A DNA stretch of 64,000 bases, from positions 1-64,000 of the forward strand of contig CAMAXV010000004.1 of the NCBI GenBank assembly GCA_945862385.1, read 5' to 3'. This DNA is from Chitinophaga pinensis. Its GTDB lineage: Bacteria > Bacteroidota > Bacteroidia > Chitinophagales > Chitinophagaceae. The notes below the pieces were generated by a model. It made no database searches, was not told the DNA's origin, and saw only the letters and a program-made list of their open reading frames with translations. Positions 1 to 9,564 of the stretch are shown here, in pieces. The position numbers and the translations under genes are program-made. The first letter of the stretch is position 1. Each line of letters begins with the position of its first letter.

Positions 1-40
1 AAAGTGCACGGACAATCACTTGCGTTTTCACCATAAAAAG

Positions 41-66
41 AATTGGGGGTACTACCCCCAATTTTG
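41..66 (-). terminator. Rho-independent terminator-like hairpin downstream of the small lipoprotein ORF
   Basis: Perfect 10-bp inverted repeat AATTGGGGGT-ACT-ACCCCCAATT; A/T-rich on both sides (AAAAAG upstream, TTTTG downstream), so it could act in either direction. Confidence 0.7.
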
Positions 67-159
67 AAACAACTAATTTTGGCTCTGTAACCCTTTACTA
101 TAAAGGATTACGGACTATTTAACACCGAATTTAGTCGGACAACAATGATATTTTAATGT

Positions 160-285
160 CTATTTGTAACCAACAAGTTTTGAGGTCATAGGACAAGCTC
201 CACCTGTAGTTCCCCTGGCAGATGTGCAGGAATTGAGCAAAACAGTGCCCATCAGAATCAAAAGAAAAAATGCTGATTTTTTCAT
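160..285 (-). CDS. Small lipoprotein, 41 aa (not in supplied ORF track)
   Basis: Read from reverse complement: MKKSAFFLLILMGTVLLNSCTSARGTTGGACPMTSKLVGYK*; N-terminal KK, hydrophobic core, lipobox LNSC; terminator hairpin downstream. Confidence 0.65.
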   Translation of the reverse strand: MKKSAFFLLILMGTVLLNSCTSARGTTGGACPMTSKLVGYK

Positions 286-465
286 TGGAATTTTTATTTT
301 AACGAAGATAAAACTCATTTTCTTTCAATTTATTATGTCATTGGGCCTTTTTTTATCACAATTCAGTATTTTAACGTTTCACTGATGTGAAAATATCATA
401 AAAATGATGTGATTTCCCTTGAATCGATACCTAATTCCTCTTATCTTGTGCAGATAAATTTGGGG

Positions 466-1242
466 ATGAACATCAAACTGCAACGACCAATTGTTTTTTT
501 AGATCTTGAGACAACCGGATTGAATCTCACTACAGACAGGGTAGTGGAGATTGCCATGATAAGGGTTAACACAGATGGGGGAAAGGTAGTTAAAAGGAAA
601 CTTATCAACCCTGAGCGAAATATTCCAGAAGAGTCTTCTGCGATTCATGGAATCACCAACGATATGGTCAAGGACGCACCTGTATTCAGGCATGTAGCAA
701 ACGAGGTTAAACAGTTCATGGATGGCGCTGATCTTGCAGGTTACAATTCCAACAAATTTGATTGGCCAATGCTTGCGGAAGAGTTTCTCAGGGCAGGTCT
801 TGAATTCGATATAAACGGGAAGGTATTACTAGATGTTCAGAAAATATTTCATGCGTTGGAACCCAGAACATTAAAAGCGGCATATAGTTTTTATTGTAAT
901 AAGGATCTTGAAAATGCGCATTCAGCATCTGCTGATGTTATGGCAACGTGGGAGGTATTTGAAGCTCAGATTGCAAGGTATCCGCAATTGGGTGATACAC
1001 TGGAGACTGTGTTGAAAATTGTTGGGGAAGATGATATTGTTGACTTTGCAAGAAGAATTGTCAGAGAAAATGGCAAGGAATATTTCAATTTTGGGAAGCA
1101 CAAAGGAAAGGCAGTAGCCGATGTGCTAAAGGCGGAACCGTCCTATTACGATTGGATGATGAAAAGTGAATTTCCCCTTCATACCAAACTGAAGTTAACA
1201 GAAATATTAAATCGTTCACTCCTCAACTCCAAATTAAAATAA
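466..1242 (+). CDS. 3'-5' exonuclease, DnaQ/DEDD family (Pol III epsilon-like)
   Basis: IVFLDLETTGLN (Exo I), HGITNDMV, GYNSNKFDWPML, AHSASADVMAT motifs; likely start ATG 466 rather than 409. Confidence 0.85.
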   Translation: MNIKLQRPIVFLDLETTGLNLTTDRVVEIAMIRVNTDGGKVVKRKLINPERNIPEESSAIHGITNDMVKDAPVFRHVANEVKQFMDGADLAGYNSNKFDWPMLAEEFLRAGLEFDINGKVLLDVQKIFHALEPRTLKAAYSFYCNKDLENAHSASADVMATWEVFEAQIARYPQLGDTLETVLKIVGEDDIVDFARRIVRENGKEYFNFGKHKGKAVADVLKAEPSYYDWMMKSEFPLHTKLKLTEILNRSLLNSKLK

Positions 1243-1256
1243 CCCATCCTATTTGT

Positions 1257-2009
1257 TTGAAAAAGTTAGTAATCATACCAACCTATAAAGAGAAAGAGAA
1301 TATTGCCCAAATTCTCGAAGCCATTTTTGCATTGAATCAATCATTTCATGTGCTTATCATAGACGATAACTCACCTGATGGAACAGCAGAAATTGTAAAA
1401 GAAATGCAATTGCGTTTCCCAGAGGCACTTTTTCTGCTGCAGCGTTCTGGAAAATTAGGTCTTGGAACTGCCTATATCATGGGATTTAAATGGGCTATTG
1501 AACACGACTATGATTATATTTTTGAGATGGATGCTGACTTCTCACACGATCCAGCTGATCTCAATCGGCTTTATGAGGCCTGTTACAATCACGGTGCAGA
1601 CCTTTCGGTCGGATCAAGATACGTGCCAGGAGGAGAAATTGAAAACTGGCCGCTTTCAAGAAAAATCATTTCAAAGGGAGGCGCTCTTTACAGTAAGTTG
1701 TTTACCTGGATGCCAGTGAATGACCCTACTGCCGGATTCGTTTGTTATTCAAAAAAAGTGCTTCAAGCCATGAATCTCGATGCTATAAGATTTATCGGCT
1801 ATGCCTTTCAGATAGAAATGAAATTCGCTTCCTGGCGACTGGGTTTTAAGATTTCAGAAGTACCTATTGTATTTCGTGATAGAGAACATGGGGCATCAAA
1901 AATGTCTAAAGGGATAATAAAAGAAGGTATAACTGGAGTTTTTGCCATGCAATGGCAGTATATTTTTGGAGATTACCTGAAAAGAATAAGAAAGCAAGGC
2001 TACAACTAA
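1257..2009 (+). CDS. Polyprenol monophosphomannose synthase / GT2 family glycosyltransferase
   Basis: VIIPTYKEKENI, LIIDDNSPDGT, EMDADFSHDP, REHGASKMS: DPM1-like GT2 motifs; TTG start. Confidence 0.85.
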   Translation: MKKLVIIPTYKEKENIAQILEAIFALNQSFHVLIIDDNSPDGTAEIVKEMQLRFPEALFLLQRSGKLGLGTAYIMGFKWAIEHDYDYIFEMDADFSHDPADLNRLYEACYNHGADLSVGSRYVPGGEIENWPLSRKIISKGGALYSKLFTWMPVNDPTAGFVCYSKKVLQAMNLDAIRFIGYAFQIEMKFASWRLGFKISEVPIVFRDREHGASKMSKGIIKEGITGVFAMQWQYIFGDYLKRIRKQGYN

Positions 2010-2024
2010 ACTAAGTTAACCGGA

Positions 2025-2897
2025 ATGCGGAAAGCTTTCATTCAATTGCATATTGCCGTATTGCTGGCGGGTTTCACCGGAGTATTAGGAAGACTAATCG
2101 TTATCAATGAATCACTCCTGGTGTGGTACAGGATGATGTTTGCCGTGATTATTCTATTTATCATATCACTTTTCTCTAAAAAAATTGAGAAGCTCTCATT
2201 TAAAAAAATGCTCCCCCTTTTGGGCATTGGTTCCATCATTGCCCTGCACTGGGTCACTTTTTATGGGAGTGTTAAATATGCCAATGTTTCTGTTTCTCTT
2301 GTATGTTTTTCAGCTGTTGGTTTTTTTTCAGCCATCTTTGATCCTTTAATATCTAAGCGTAAGTATCAAATTACTGAGATATTACTTGGCTTAATGGTCA
2401 TGCTTGGCGTTTACCTCATATTTCATTTTGATCAGGATTTTAGGCTTGGAATAATTTTTGGGTTAATCTCAACTTTTCTGGCAGCCATTTTTCCCATATT
2501 CAATAAAAAGCTTGTTTCGGAATACAGTGCTGATACCATAACCTTCTATGAAATGGGAGGTGGCTGGATGTTGCTTACTTTTGTTGTTCCAATCTACATG
2601 CAGTTTATGCCTGCGCAATCCTATGTTCCTGGCTTACAAGACATCTTCTGGTTAATTATCCTGAGTTTGTTTTGCACAGTTCTTGCTTTTAACCTTTCAG
2701 TCAGGGCTTTATCCCGGATTTCTGCATTTACCGTAAACCTGACTTTTAATCTTGAGCCAGTTTATGGGATATTGTTGGCTTTTTTGATTTACAAAGAGCA
2801 CCTTGAGCTTGGGTTTTCATTTTATGCTGGCCTGATTGTTATTTTTACAACGGTGGTAATACAATCAATAAGAGTAGCTAAAAATCTTGCTACCTGA
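2025..2897 (+). CDS. EamA/DMT family transporter
   Basis: About ten hydrophobic segments, EamA-type repeats (LTFNLEPVYGILLAFLIYKEHL). Confidence 0.8.
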   Translation: MRKAFIQLHIAVLLAGFTGVLGRLIVINESLLVWYRMMFAVIILFIISLFSKKIEKLSFKKMLPLLGIGSIIALHWVTFYGSVKYANVSVSLVCFSAVGFFSAIFDPLISKRKYQITEILLGLMVMLGVYLIFHFDQDFRLGIIFGLISTFLAAIFPIFNKKLVSEYSADTITFYEMGGGWMLLTFVVPIYMQFMPAQSYVPGLQDIFWLIILSLFCTVLAFNLSVRALSRISAFTVNLTFNLEPVYGILLAFLIYKEHLELGFSFYAGLIVIFTTVVIQSIRVAKNLAT

Positions 2898-2956
2898 TTG
2901 ATTATTGAGCACAACCGTATAAAATTCATTAATTTCAAAGTAAATAAACATTGCAG

Positions 2957-5905
2957 ATGCGAATTATAGCTTTATCTACCTGTCTATTGATGTTTTTGAT
3001 CCAGGCAAGTCATGTTAAAGGTCAAAAAAAGCCACTTGATCACTCTGTTTATGATGGTTGGCAAACTATTGGTGAGAAATTGATTAATGCCAACGGAGAA
3101 TGGATTGCTTATACCATTGATGTTCAGGAGGGAGATGGCAGGTTAGTTATCCAGAAGTCAGATTCATCATTTTCAACAACAGTTCCGAGAGGTTACAATA
3201 TTCGCTTCACTGCTGATGGTAATCACCTGATAGGCAAGATCAAACCATTGTATCTTGAGCAAAGAGCAGCAAAAATTAAGAAAATCAAGCAAGAAGATCT
3301 TCCACAGGATTCTCTTTTTGTTTTTAATGTGGCTGATAAACACATAGAGAAAATTGCAGGTGTTAAGTCATACGGCATACCGGAAAAATCATCTGACTGG
3401 TTTGCCTTTTCTTCTGTTAAAAAAACAGTTCAATTGCCCAAACCAGTAAAGCAGCCTGATTTGGCTATAGCAAAAAAAGATTCTGGTAAAGTAAATATCC
3501 CGCAAATCATTGAACAGAAACCTGATAGAAAACAAAAAAGGAAACTGAGCGCAAGCGAAGAAAGGGAAGATGAATTATTGGATGAGTCTCTTGAAGATGC
3601 TGAAGGTGATGAACCCGCTGCTGGAAATGGTCTGGAAGGCACAGAGTTGGTAATCAAATCACTTAAAGGCAAAGGGGGGCAAAGTCTGCCATTGATTTCT
3701 GAATACATGTGGAGTGAAAATGGTAAAATCTTATTGCTTGAATCATCAGCATCCAAAGCTGATAAATCTGTGAAACCAGCAGTTTTTATCTGGCGTTCAG
3801 CAGAAAACAGGTTTGACACCCTACTTAAAGGTGGCAATGATTTTAAAAATTTTACAATTGCTGAAGATGGCAGTCAGGTTGCTTTTTTGGCTGAAAGAGA
3901 TTCTGCGTTTAAATCTCCACAAAAGTTTTATAAATTATGGCATTGGCAAAATGGTGATGCAGTTGCCTCAATTCTGGCTGATAAGTTTTCAATTGGAATG
4001 CCTGTTAATTGGACAGTAAGTGAGCATTCAACTCCTGTTTTCAGTAAATCAGGAAAAAGAATGTTTATCGGGATTAATCCGATAAAGCCTCTCAGGGATA
4101 CATCTTTGGTAGAAATGGATCTGGTCAAGCTCGATATTTGGCATTATAAAGATGATTATCTGCAACCATATCAGTTAAAAAGGATCAATCAGGAAAGAAA
4201 CCAATCGTACATGTCAATGATTCAGGTTTCTGAAAAGAAGATTATTCCATTGGCAGATCCAGAAATGCCACAGGTTGTTTTGTCCAAAACTGGTGATGGT
4301 GATTTCTTCTTGGGGACATCAGATGTAGGAAAGCGTATTCCAATGCAATGGGAAGGTTCAACGAAGCGTGATGTTTACCAAATCAATCCTGCAGATGGAT
4401 CCAGGAAATTAATCATTCGGGATTTATCAGGATTTCCTCAGCTTTCTCCTGGTGGAAGCTTCATTTACTGGTACGATAACAGCGTCAAACATTATTTCAG
4501 TTACGATTCTGGAAGTATTGTAAATATCAGTAAAAAGATATCACAAAAGCTTTATGATGAAGACTACGACATGCCATCAGAACCAACACCTTACGGCATT
4601 ATGCGGTGGCATGAAAAAGATTCATTTTTATACGTATATGACCGCTTTGATATCTGGAAGTTAGATCCCAACGGAAAAGTATCACCTGAATTAATAACTA
4701 AAGGATTAGGTAGAAAAAGCCATGTACGTTACAGGTATATTTCAACAGCATCAGAGGAACAATTTGTTAAATCTGGCCAACCAATTTTATTGAAAACCTT
4801 TAATGAAAACAATAAGTATGCTGGCTTGGCTAAAATGGAACTTTGTTGTGGTTCAAAGATTAAGTTACTTCAGGAAGGGCCGTATGCCATTGGTCAGCTT
4901 CTCAAAGCAAAGGATACTGAAGCTTATTTCTATATTTCAGAGAGTTTTAAGCAGTCTCCTAATGTATTTGTCAGCATTAATTTGTCAGCGGCCAGGCAAA
5001 TGAGCGCCATCAATCCACATCAGGAAGATTACAATTGGATGACTGCGGAGTTATTTAGCTGGAAAGCGTACAATGGGAAATTGGCTTCGGGAATAGTATA
5101 TAAACCAGCAGACTACCAGCCTGGAAAAAAGTATCCAATGATTGCCTACTTTTATGAAACTTTATCTGATGGATTGTACAGTTACCTGCCGCCAGCTCCA
5201 ACACCGAGCAGGTTGAATATTCCCTTTTTTGTTAGCAGGGGATATATTGTACTTGCTCCTGATATCCGCTATACAAAAGGCTTTCCAGGCAAGGCGGCAT
5301 ATGATTACGTGGTTAGTGGCGCCAGGGCATTGGTTAAAAAGGGTTGGGTAGACAGTACCAAAATGGGTATTCAGGGTCAGAGTTGGGGTGGCTATCAGGT
5401 AGCACATATCATTACGAGAACACCTGTATTTGCAGCAGCATGGGCAGGTGCACCAGTTGCAAACATGACCAGTGCCTATGGTGGAATAAGGTGGGAGAGT
5501 GGAATGAATCGTCAGTTTCAATATGAAAAATCACAAAGCAGGATTGGAGCAACACTCTGGGAAAAGCCAAATTTATACATTGAAAATTCACCGCTATTCT
5601 ATTTGCCTAAAGTAAAAACGCCCCTGGTAATTATGGCCAATGATAATGATGGAGCAGTTCCCTGGTATCAGGGAATTGAATTGTTCACGGCAATGAGGAG
5701 ATTAGGAAAGCAGGTCTGGATGTTGAATTACAATGGAGAAGCACACAATTTGGTTGAAAGAAAAAACAGAAAAGATATCCAAATCAGGGAACAACAGTTT
5801 TTTGACTGGTTGCTGAAAGGGGAGAAACCCACTATCTGGTTAACTGATGGTGTACCTGCAATTGACAAGGGAAGAGTATGGGGACTGGAGCGGAAGCTTG
5901 AATAA
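2957..5905 (+). CDS. S9 family (prolyl oligopeptidase-like) serine peptidase, secreted
   Basis: Signal peptide; GQSWGGYQ nucleophile motif, NDNDGAVPWYQG, NGEAHNL His; N-terminal beta-propeller-like region. Confidence 0.88.
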   Translation: MRIIALSTCLLMFLIQASHVKGQKKPLDHSVYDGWQTIGEKLINANGEWIAYTIDVQEGDGRLVIQKSDSSFSTTVPRGYNIRFTADGNHLIGKIKPLYLEQRAAKIKKIKQEDLPQDSLFVFNVADKHIEKIAGVKSYGIPEKSSDWFAFSSVKKTVQLPKPVKQPDLAIAKKDSGKVNIPQIIEQKPDRKQKRKLSASEEREDELLDESLEDAEGDEPAAGNGLEGTELVIKSLKGKGGQSLPLISEYMWSENGKILLLESSASKADKSVKPAVFIWRSAENRFDTLLKGGNDFKNFTIAEDGSQVAFLAERDSAFKSPQKFYKLWHWQNGDAVASILADKFSIGMPVNWTVSEHSTPVFSKSGKRMFIGINPIKPLRDTSLVEMDLVKLDIWHYKDDYLQPYQLKRINQERNQSYMSMIQVSEKKIIPLADPEMPQVVLSKTGDGDFFLGTSDVGKRIPMQWEGSTKRDVYQINPADGSRKLIIRDLSGFPQLSPGGSFIYWYDNSVKHYFSYDSGSIVNISKKISQKLYDEDYDMPSEPTPYGIMRWHEKDSFLYVYDRFDIWKLDPNGKVSPELITKGLGRKSHVRYRYISTASEEQFVKSGQPILLKTFNENNKYAGLAKMELCCGSKIKLLQEGPYAIGQLLKAKDTEAYFYISESFKQSPNVFVSINLSAARQMSAINPHQEDYNWMTAELFSWKAYNGKLASGIVYKPADYQPGKKYPMIAYFYETLSDGLYSYLPPAPTPSRLNIPFFVSRGYIVLAPDIRYTKGFPGKAAYDYVVSGARALVKKGWVDSTKMGIQGQSWGGYQVAHIITRTPVFAAAWAGAPVANMTSAYGGIRWESGMNRQFQYEKSQSRIGATLWEKPNLYIENSPLFYLPKVKTPLVIMANDNDGAVPWYQGIELFTAMRRLGKQVWMLNYNGEAHNLVERKNRKDIQIREQQFFDWLLKGEKPTIWLTDGVPAIDKGRVWGLERKLE

Positions 5906-5911
5906 GTGGAT

Positions 5912-8107
5912 TCAGACTACCAGCAAACCAACTTTGTAGAGGGTATTGATTGGTTTATTATCCCAAAACAATTCAAAATCTTCAAGACCCTGACTTTCAT
6001 AGTCAGATTTCAATTGTTCAAGATTTAATGGTTTTGAAAGGTCTGATAATCTGGGAAGTATATTCAGAAACCAATCTGCCTGTGGTTTTGAGATATCGAA
6101 ACTGACCTCGGTGTAATTATTAATCAGTTGAACTGTTGCCATCTCCCTTTGCAATCCCTTCTTTGATTTGGTATAATAAGCTGATTTGTGCAACTGTCCT
6201 AACCATAACACTTTTGCATTTGATCTGAAGAGGGGAAGTTCCTGTTCATTTAAAATGTTTTCAATATGATCAGGCTTAATGGTTGTTGAAGGGATTTTAA
6301 AGTCAAACCATTTTTGTAGTGGTTCATCAAAACCCGTGTGCTGCATATAGTTGAATAACGACTTCTTTAAACCAAAGCTGAATTTATCATGTATGATGCC
6401 TGATAAATCTTTGTATTCAACATCATTATTTGCAAAGGTTCCAGTTAATTCAGAATTCTTCTTGACTTTATATTTTGCTGGATTTAATCCAACCGGACTA
6501 TGAACGGTCATGGCAAACTGGTGCCAAAAGCCAGACTTCAAAACTCCGGCTGCAAACATTTGTCTAATCATTTCAAGAGAGTCAATTGTCTCCTGAATAG
6601 TTTGGGTGGGGAATCCATACATCAGGTAGGCATGAACCATAATCCCGGCTTCTGTAAAGTGTTTGTTCACTTTAGTTACCTGTTCAATGGTAATTCCTTT
6701 CTCAATCAATTGCAATAAACGATCTGAAGCAACTTCCAGTCCGCCACTCACTGCAATACAACCCGAGGCTCGGAGTAGCAGGCAGAGATCTCTTGTAAAA
6801 CTTTTTTCAAACCGGATGTTTGTCCACCAGCTTACTACCATCTTTCTGCTGAGAATTTCTATTGCAAGGGCTTTCATAAGTGAAGGCGGAGCTGCTTCAT
6901 CAACAAAATGAAATCCGTTTATCCCAGTATTGGCAATCATTTCCTGCATTCTGTCACATAATAGTGAAGCTGCAACGGGCTCGTAAAGTTTTATATAGTC
7001 AAGGGATATATCACAGAATGTACATTTACCCCAGTAGCACCCATGTGCCATGGTTAACTTATTCCACCTGCCGTCATTCCAGAGCCTATGCATGGGATTG
7101 GCTATTTCCAACACCGAAATGTAATCAGAGAGAGGCAGACCATGGTAATTAGGAGTGCCAGTTTCAGACATCTTATAATCCCTGCAGGCACTGTTATTTT
7201 TATAACTTACAATACCATTTTCCAGCATGAATGTCCGCTTGAGATCTTCAGGTTTTAATCGACCATTAATAAAATTAACCAGATTTTCAACCGGAGCTTC
7301 CCCGTCATCCAGGGTGATAAAGTCAAGGAATTCGAATACTCTTGGATCAGACAAAGACCTTAATTCAGTATTCGGAAAACCACCGCCCATTGCAATCTTG
7401 ATATTGCTGTGTTTTTCTTTAATCCATTTTCCGCATCTCAATGCTGCATAAAGATTTCCAGGAAATGGCACAGTTAGCGCAATCAGGTCAGGCTCATACT
7501 TACTTATTTCGTGGTCGAGAATAGACAGGTAAACTTCATCAATATAGGTTTGAGGTGCACTCAGCGTCTCGTAGAGTGTATCAAAACTTGCTGCACTTCT
7601 GCCAAGTTTTTCAGCGTATCTGCTGAAACCAAAATAGGGATCAGTGGTTTCCTGTATAAAATCAGATAAATCCTCGAGATACATGGTGCAAAGAAATTTT
7701 GCCCAATCCTGAATACCCATTGAGCCAAATGCCCACTCCACTTGTTCTGTTTGTTGAAAACGGGATGCCTCAGGAAGAAATTTTCTTTGTACGATATGGT
7801 ATGCTAAAATTGGATTTTTACCCTGCAAGAAATGAATGACAGCATCTATGGTTGCGATGTAGCTGGAAGACAGTGCCAATATTCTGTCTGCGTTTGCAGT
7901 TAACGGAACTGGATTCTGTCTGATATTAAAGAATAATGATGAAAGTCCTGGTTGACTGAAAATCTTTAAGATGGTTTCAATGCCAAGATCAAGTTGCTGC
8001 GAATCAATATTTTTTTTATCTAAAAAACCCTTTAGGTAGGCTGTGGCCGGATAAGGCGTATTGAGCTGCGTAAAAGGGGGAGTTATAAGTAAGACTTTAG
8101 TGCCCAC
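5912..8107 (-). CDS. B12-binding-domain radical SAM protein
   Basis: N-terminal cobalamin-binding-like region (YEPDLIALTVPFPGNLYAALRCGKWIKEKHSNIKIAMGGGFPNTE) followed by AHGCYWGKCTFCDISLDY cluster motif; GTG start. Confidence 0.82.
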   Translation of the reverse strand: MGTKVLLITPPFTQLNTPYPATAYLKGFLDKKNIDSQQLDLGIETILKIFSQPGLSSLFFNIRQNPVPLTANADRILALSSSYIATIDAVIHFLQGKNPILAYHIVQRKFLPEASRFQQTEQVEWAFGSMGIQDWAKFLCTMYLEDLSDFIQETTDPYFGFSRYAEKLGRSAASFDTLYETLSAPQTYIDEVYLSILDHEISKYEPDLIALTVPFPGNLYAALRCGKWIKEKHSNIKIAMGGGFPNTELRSLSDPRVFEFLDFITLDDGEAPVENLVNFINGRLKPEDLKRTFMLENGIVSYKNNSACRDYKMSETGTPNYHGLPLSDYISVLEIANPMHRLWNDGRWNKLTMAHGCYWGKCTFCDISLDYIKLYEPVAASLLCDRMQEMIANTGINGFHFVDEAAPPSLMKALAIEILSRKMVVSWWTNIRFEKSFTRDLCLLLRASGCIAVSGGLEVASDRLLQLIEKGITIEQVTKVNKHFTEAGIMVHAYLMYGFPTQTIQETIDSLEMIRQMFAAGVLKSGFWHQFAMTVHSPVGLNPAKYKVKKNSELTGTFANNDVEYKDLSGIIHDKFSFGLKKSLFNYMQHTGFDEPLQKWFDFKIPSTTIKPDHIENILNEQELPLFRSNAKVLWLGQLHKSAYYTKSKKGLQREMATVQLINNYTEVSFDISKPQADWFLNILPRLSDLSKPLNLEQLKSDYESQGLEDFELFWDNKPINTLYKVGLLVV

Positions 8108-9492
8108 TAGTAACTGCTGTTGATATCAAATGATTCCAAAGCCTTGACAAAAGCTGCAAGAAACTTTGATCCCAAACCGCCATCAATTATCCTGTGATCA
8201 TAAGACATTGAAACGAACATCATATGTCTTATTGCGATGCTATCACCTTTTTCTGATTCAATGACAACAGGCTTCTTTTTGATTGCACCAACAGCCAGAA
8301 TGGCAACCTGGGGTTGATTGATAATGGGTGTTCCCATCAGGCTTCCAAATGTTCCGATATTGGTAAACGTAAATGTGCCATGCTGGGTATCTGCAGGTTG
8401 AAGTTTTCCCGATCTTGCTTTATCAGCAAGTCTGTTGACCTGCCTGACCAATCCCAGCATACTGAGCTGATCCGCATTTTTGATAACAGGAACAATGAGA
8501 TTACCATTGGGCAAAGCTGTAGCCATCCCTATATTGATATCTTTCTTAAGGATTATCTTATCTCCACTTAAACTTGAATTCAAAAGTGGAAATTCCTTGA
8601 TACTCTTGGTGATGGCTTCAATAAAAATGGGAGTATAGGTAATTTTTTCACCTTCCCGTTTCTCAAATGCGCCTTTAATTTTTTCTCTCCACTTTACAAG
8701 ATTGGTGACATCTGCTTCTGCAAAGCTGGTAACATGCGCACTGGTAGCAATGCTTCGTGTCATGTGCTCCGAAATCATTTTCCTCATCCGGTCCATTTCA
8801 ATAATTTCACCGTTGCCACCTGATGTGAAATCTTCATTTATTTCGGGTGCAGAAGCTGGTTGCTGATTTTTATTTTCAGCAGTCGGCTCATTGGATTGGG
8901 TATATGATGAAGGATGCTGTATGTCTGAATTTACCTTGATACCTGATTTTCTTTTTTCCAGGTAGTCTAATAAGTCTTTTTTACTAACCCGGCCATCATT
9001 TCCTGTACCGGGTATATTTGCCAATTCACTGAAGTCAATTCCTTCGCTGGCTGCAATATTCATTACCAGCGGTGAATAGAATCTTGCAGTATTTTGTTTT
9101 ACTGGTATTTCATGCTGAACGGGTTGATAAGGAACGAATGCACCTGATTCTTTTTCCTCGATTATAACCTGAGGATTTTCAATTGGAGCCTGAGTATAGG
9201 CTTCAGTTTGCATTACAGGTGTTACCGGAATAATAGGTTCTTGCAATGTATCCTTAGTTCTGATTCTGGCAATTACTGAACCAATTGCAATAACATCATT
9301 TTCCTTACATAAAATTTCTTCCAAAGTGCCTTCTGCAGTAGATGGCACTTCACTATCAACCTTGTCTGTTGCAATTTCCAGCAAAGAGTCATCATTGTTA
9401 ACCCAGTCTCCGGGCTTTTTGAGCCACCTTAATACGGTAGCTTCCATGATTCCTTCGCCGAGCTTTGGCATTGTTATATTAACAAGGGACAT
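8107..9492 (-). CDS. 2-oxo acid dehydrogenase E2 component (dihydrolipoamide acyltransferase)
   Basis: Lipoyl domain EIATDKVDSEVPS, peripheral-subunit-binding region, catalytic SYDHRIIDGG. Confidence 0.9.
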   Translation of the reverse strand: MSLVNITMPKLGEGIMEATVLRWLKKPGDWVNNDDSLLEIATDKVDSEVPSTAEGTLEEILCKENDVIAIGSVIARIRTKDTLQEPIIPVTPVMQTEAYTQAPIENPQVIIEEKESGAFVPYQPVQHEIPVKQNTARFYSPLVMNIAASEGIDFSELANIPGTGNDGRVSKKDLLDYLEKRKSGIKVNSDIQHPSSYTQSNEPTAENKNQQPASAPEINEDFTSGGNGEIIEMDRMRKMISEHMTRSIATSAHVTSFAEADVTNLVKWREKIKGAFEKREGEKITYTPIFIEAITKSIKEFPLLNSSLSGDKIILKKDINIGMATALPNGNLIVPVIKNADQLSMLGLVRQVNRLADKARSGKLQPADTQHGTFTFTNIGTFGSLMGTPIINQPQVAILAVGAIKKKPVVIESEKGDSIAIRHMMFVSMSYDHRIIDGGLGSKFLAAFVKALESFDINSSY

Positions 9493-9564
9493 CTTTTGAA
9501 TTTCAGGTAATTATACGTAAAAATACGATAGAAATAATACAGTACGCTCAAACTTCTCATCAAG

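Noticed and set aside
3430-3837. 135-aa Ser-rich minus-strand ORF
   Set aside because: Shadow of the charged segment of the S9 peptidase (poly-Ser arises from antisense of Glu/Asp/Leu codons)
5162-5521. Cys-rich 119-aa minus-strand ORF
   Set aside because: Fully antisense to the S9 peptidase catalytic domain, whose frame carries GQSWGGY; Cys-richness is a by-product of the opposite-strand codons
6500-7451. Series of plus-strand ORFs of 70-90 aa
   Set aside because: Antisense shadows of the B12-radical SAM gene; no start context or motifs
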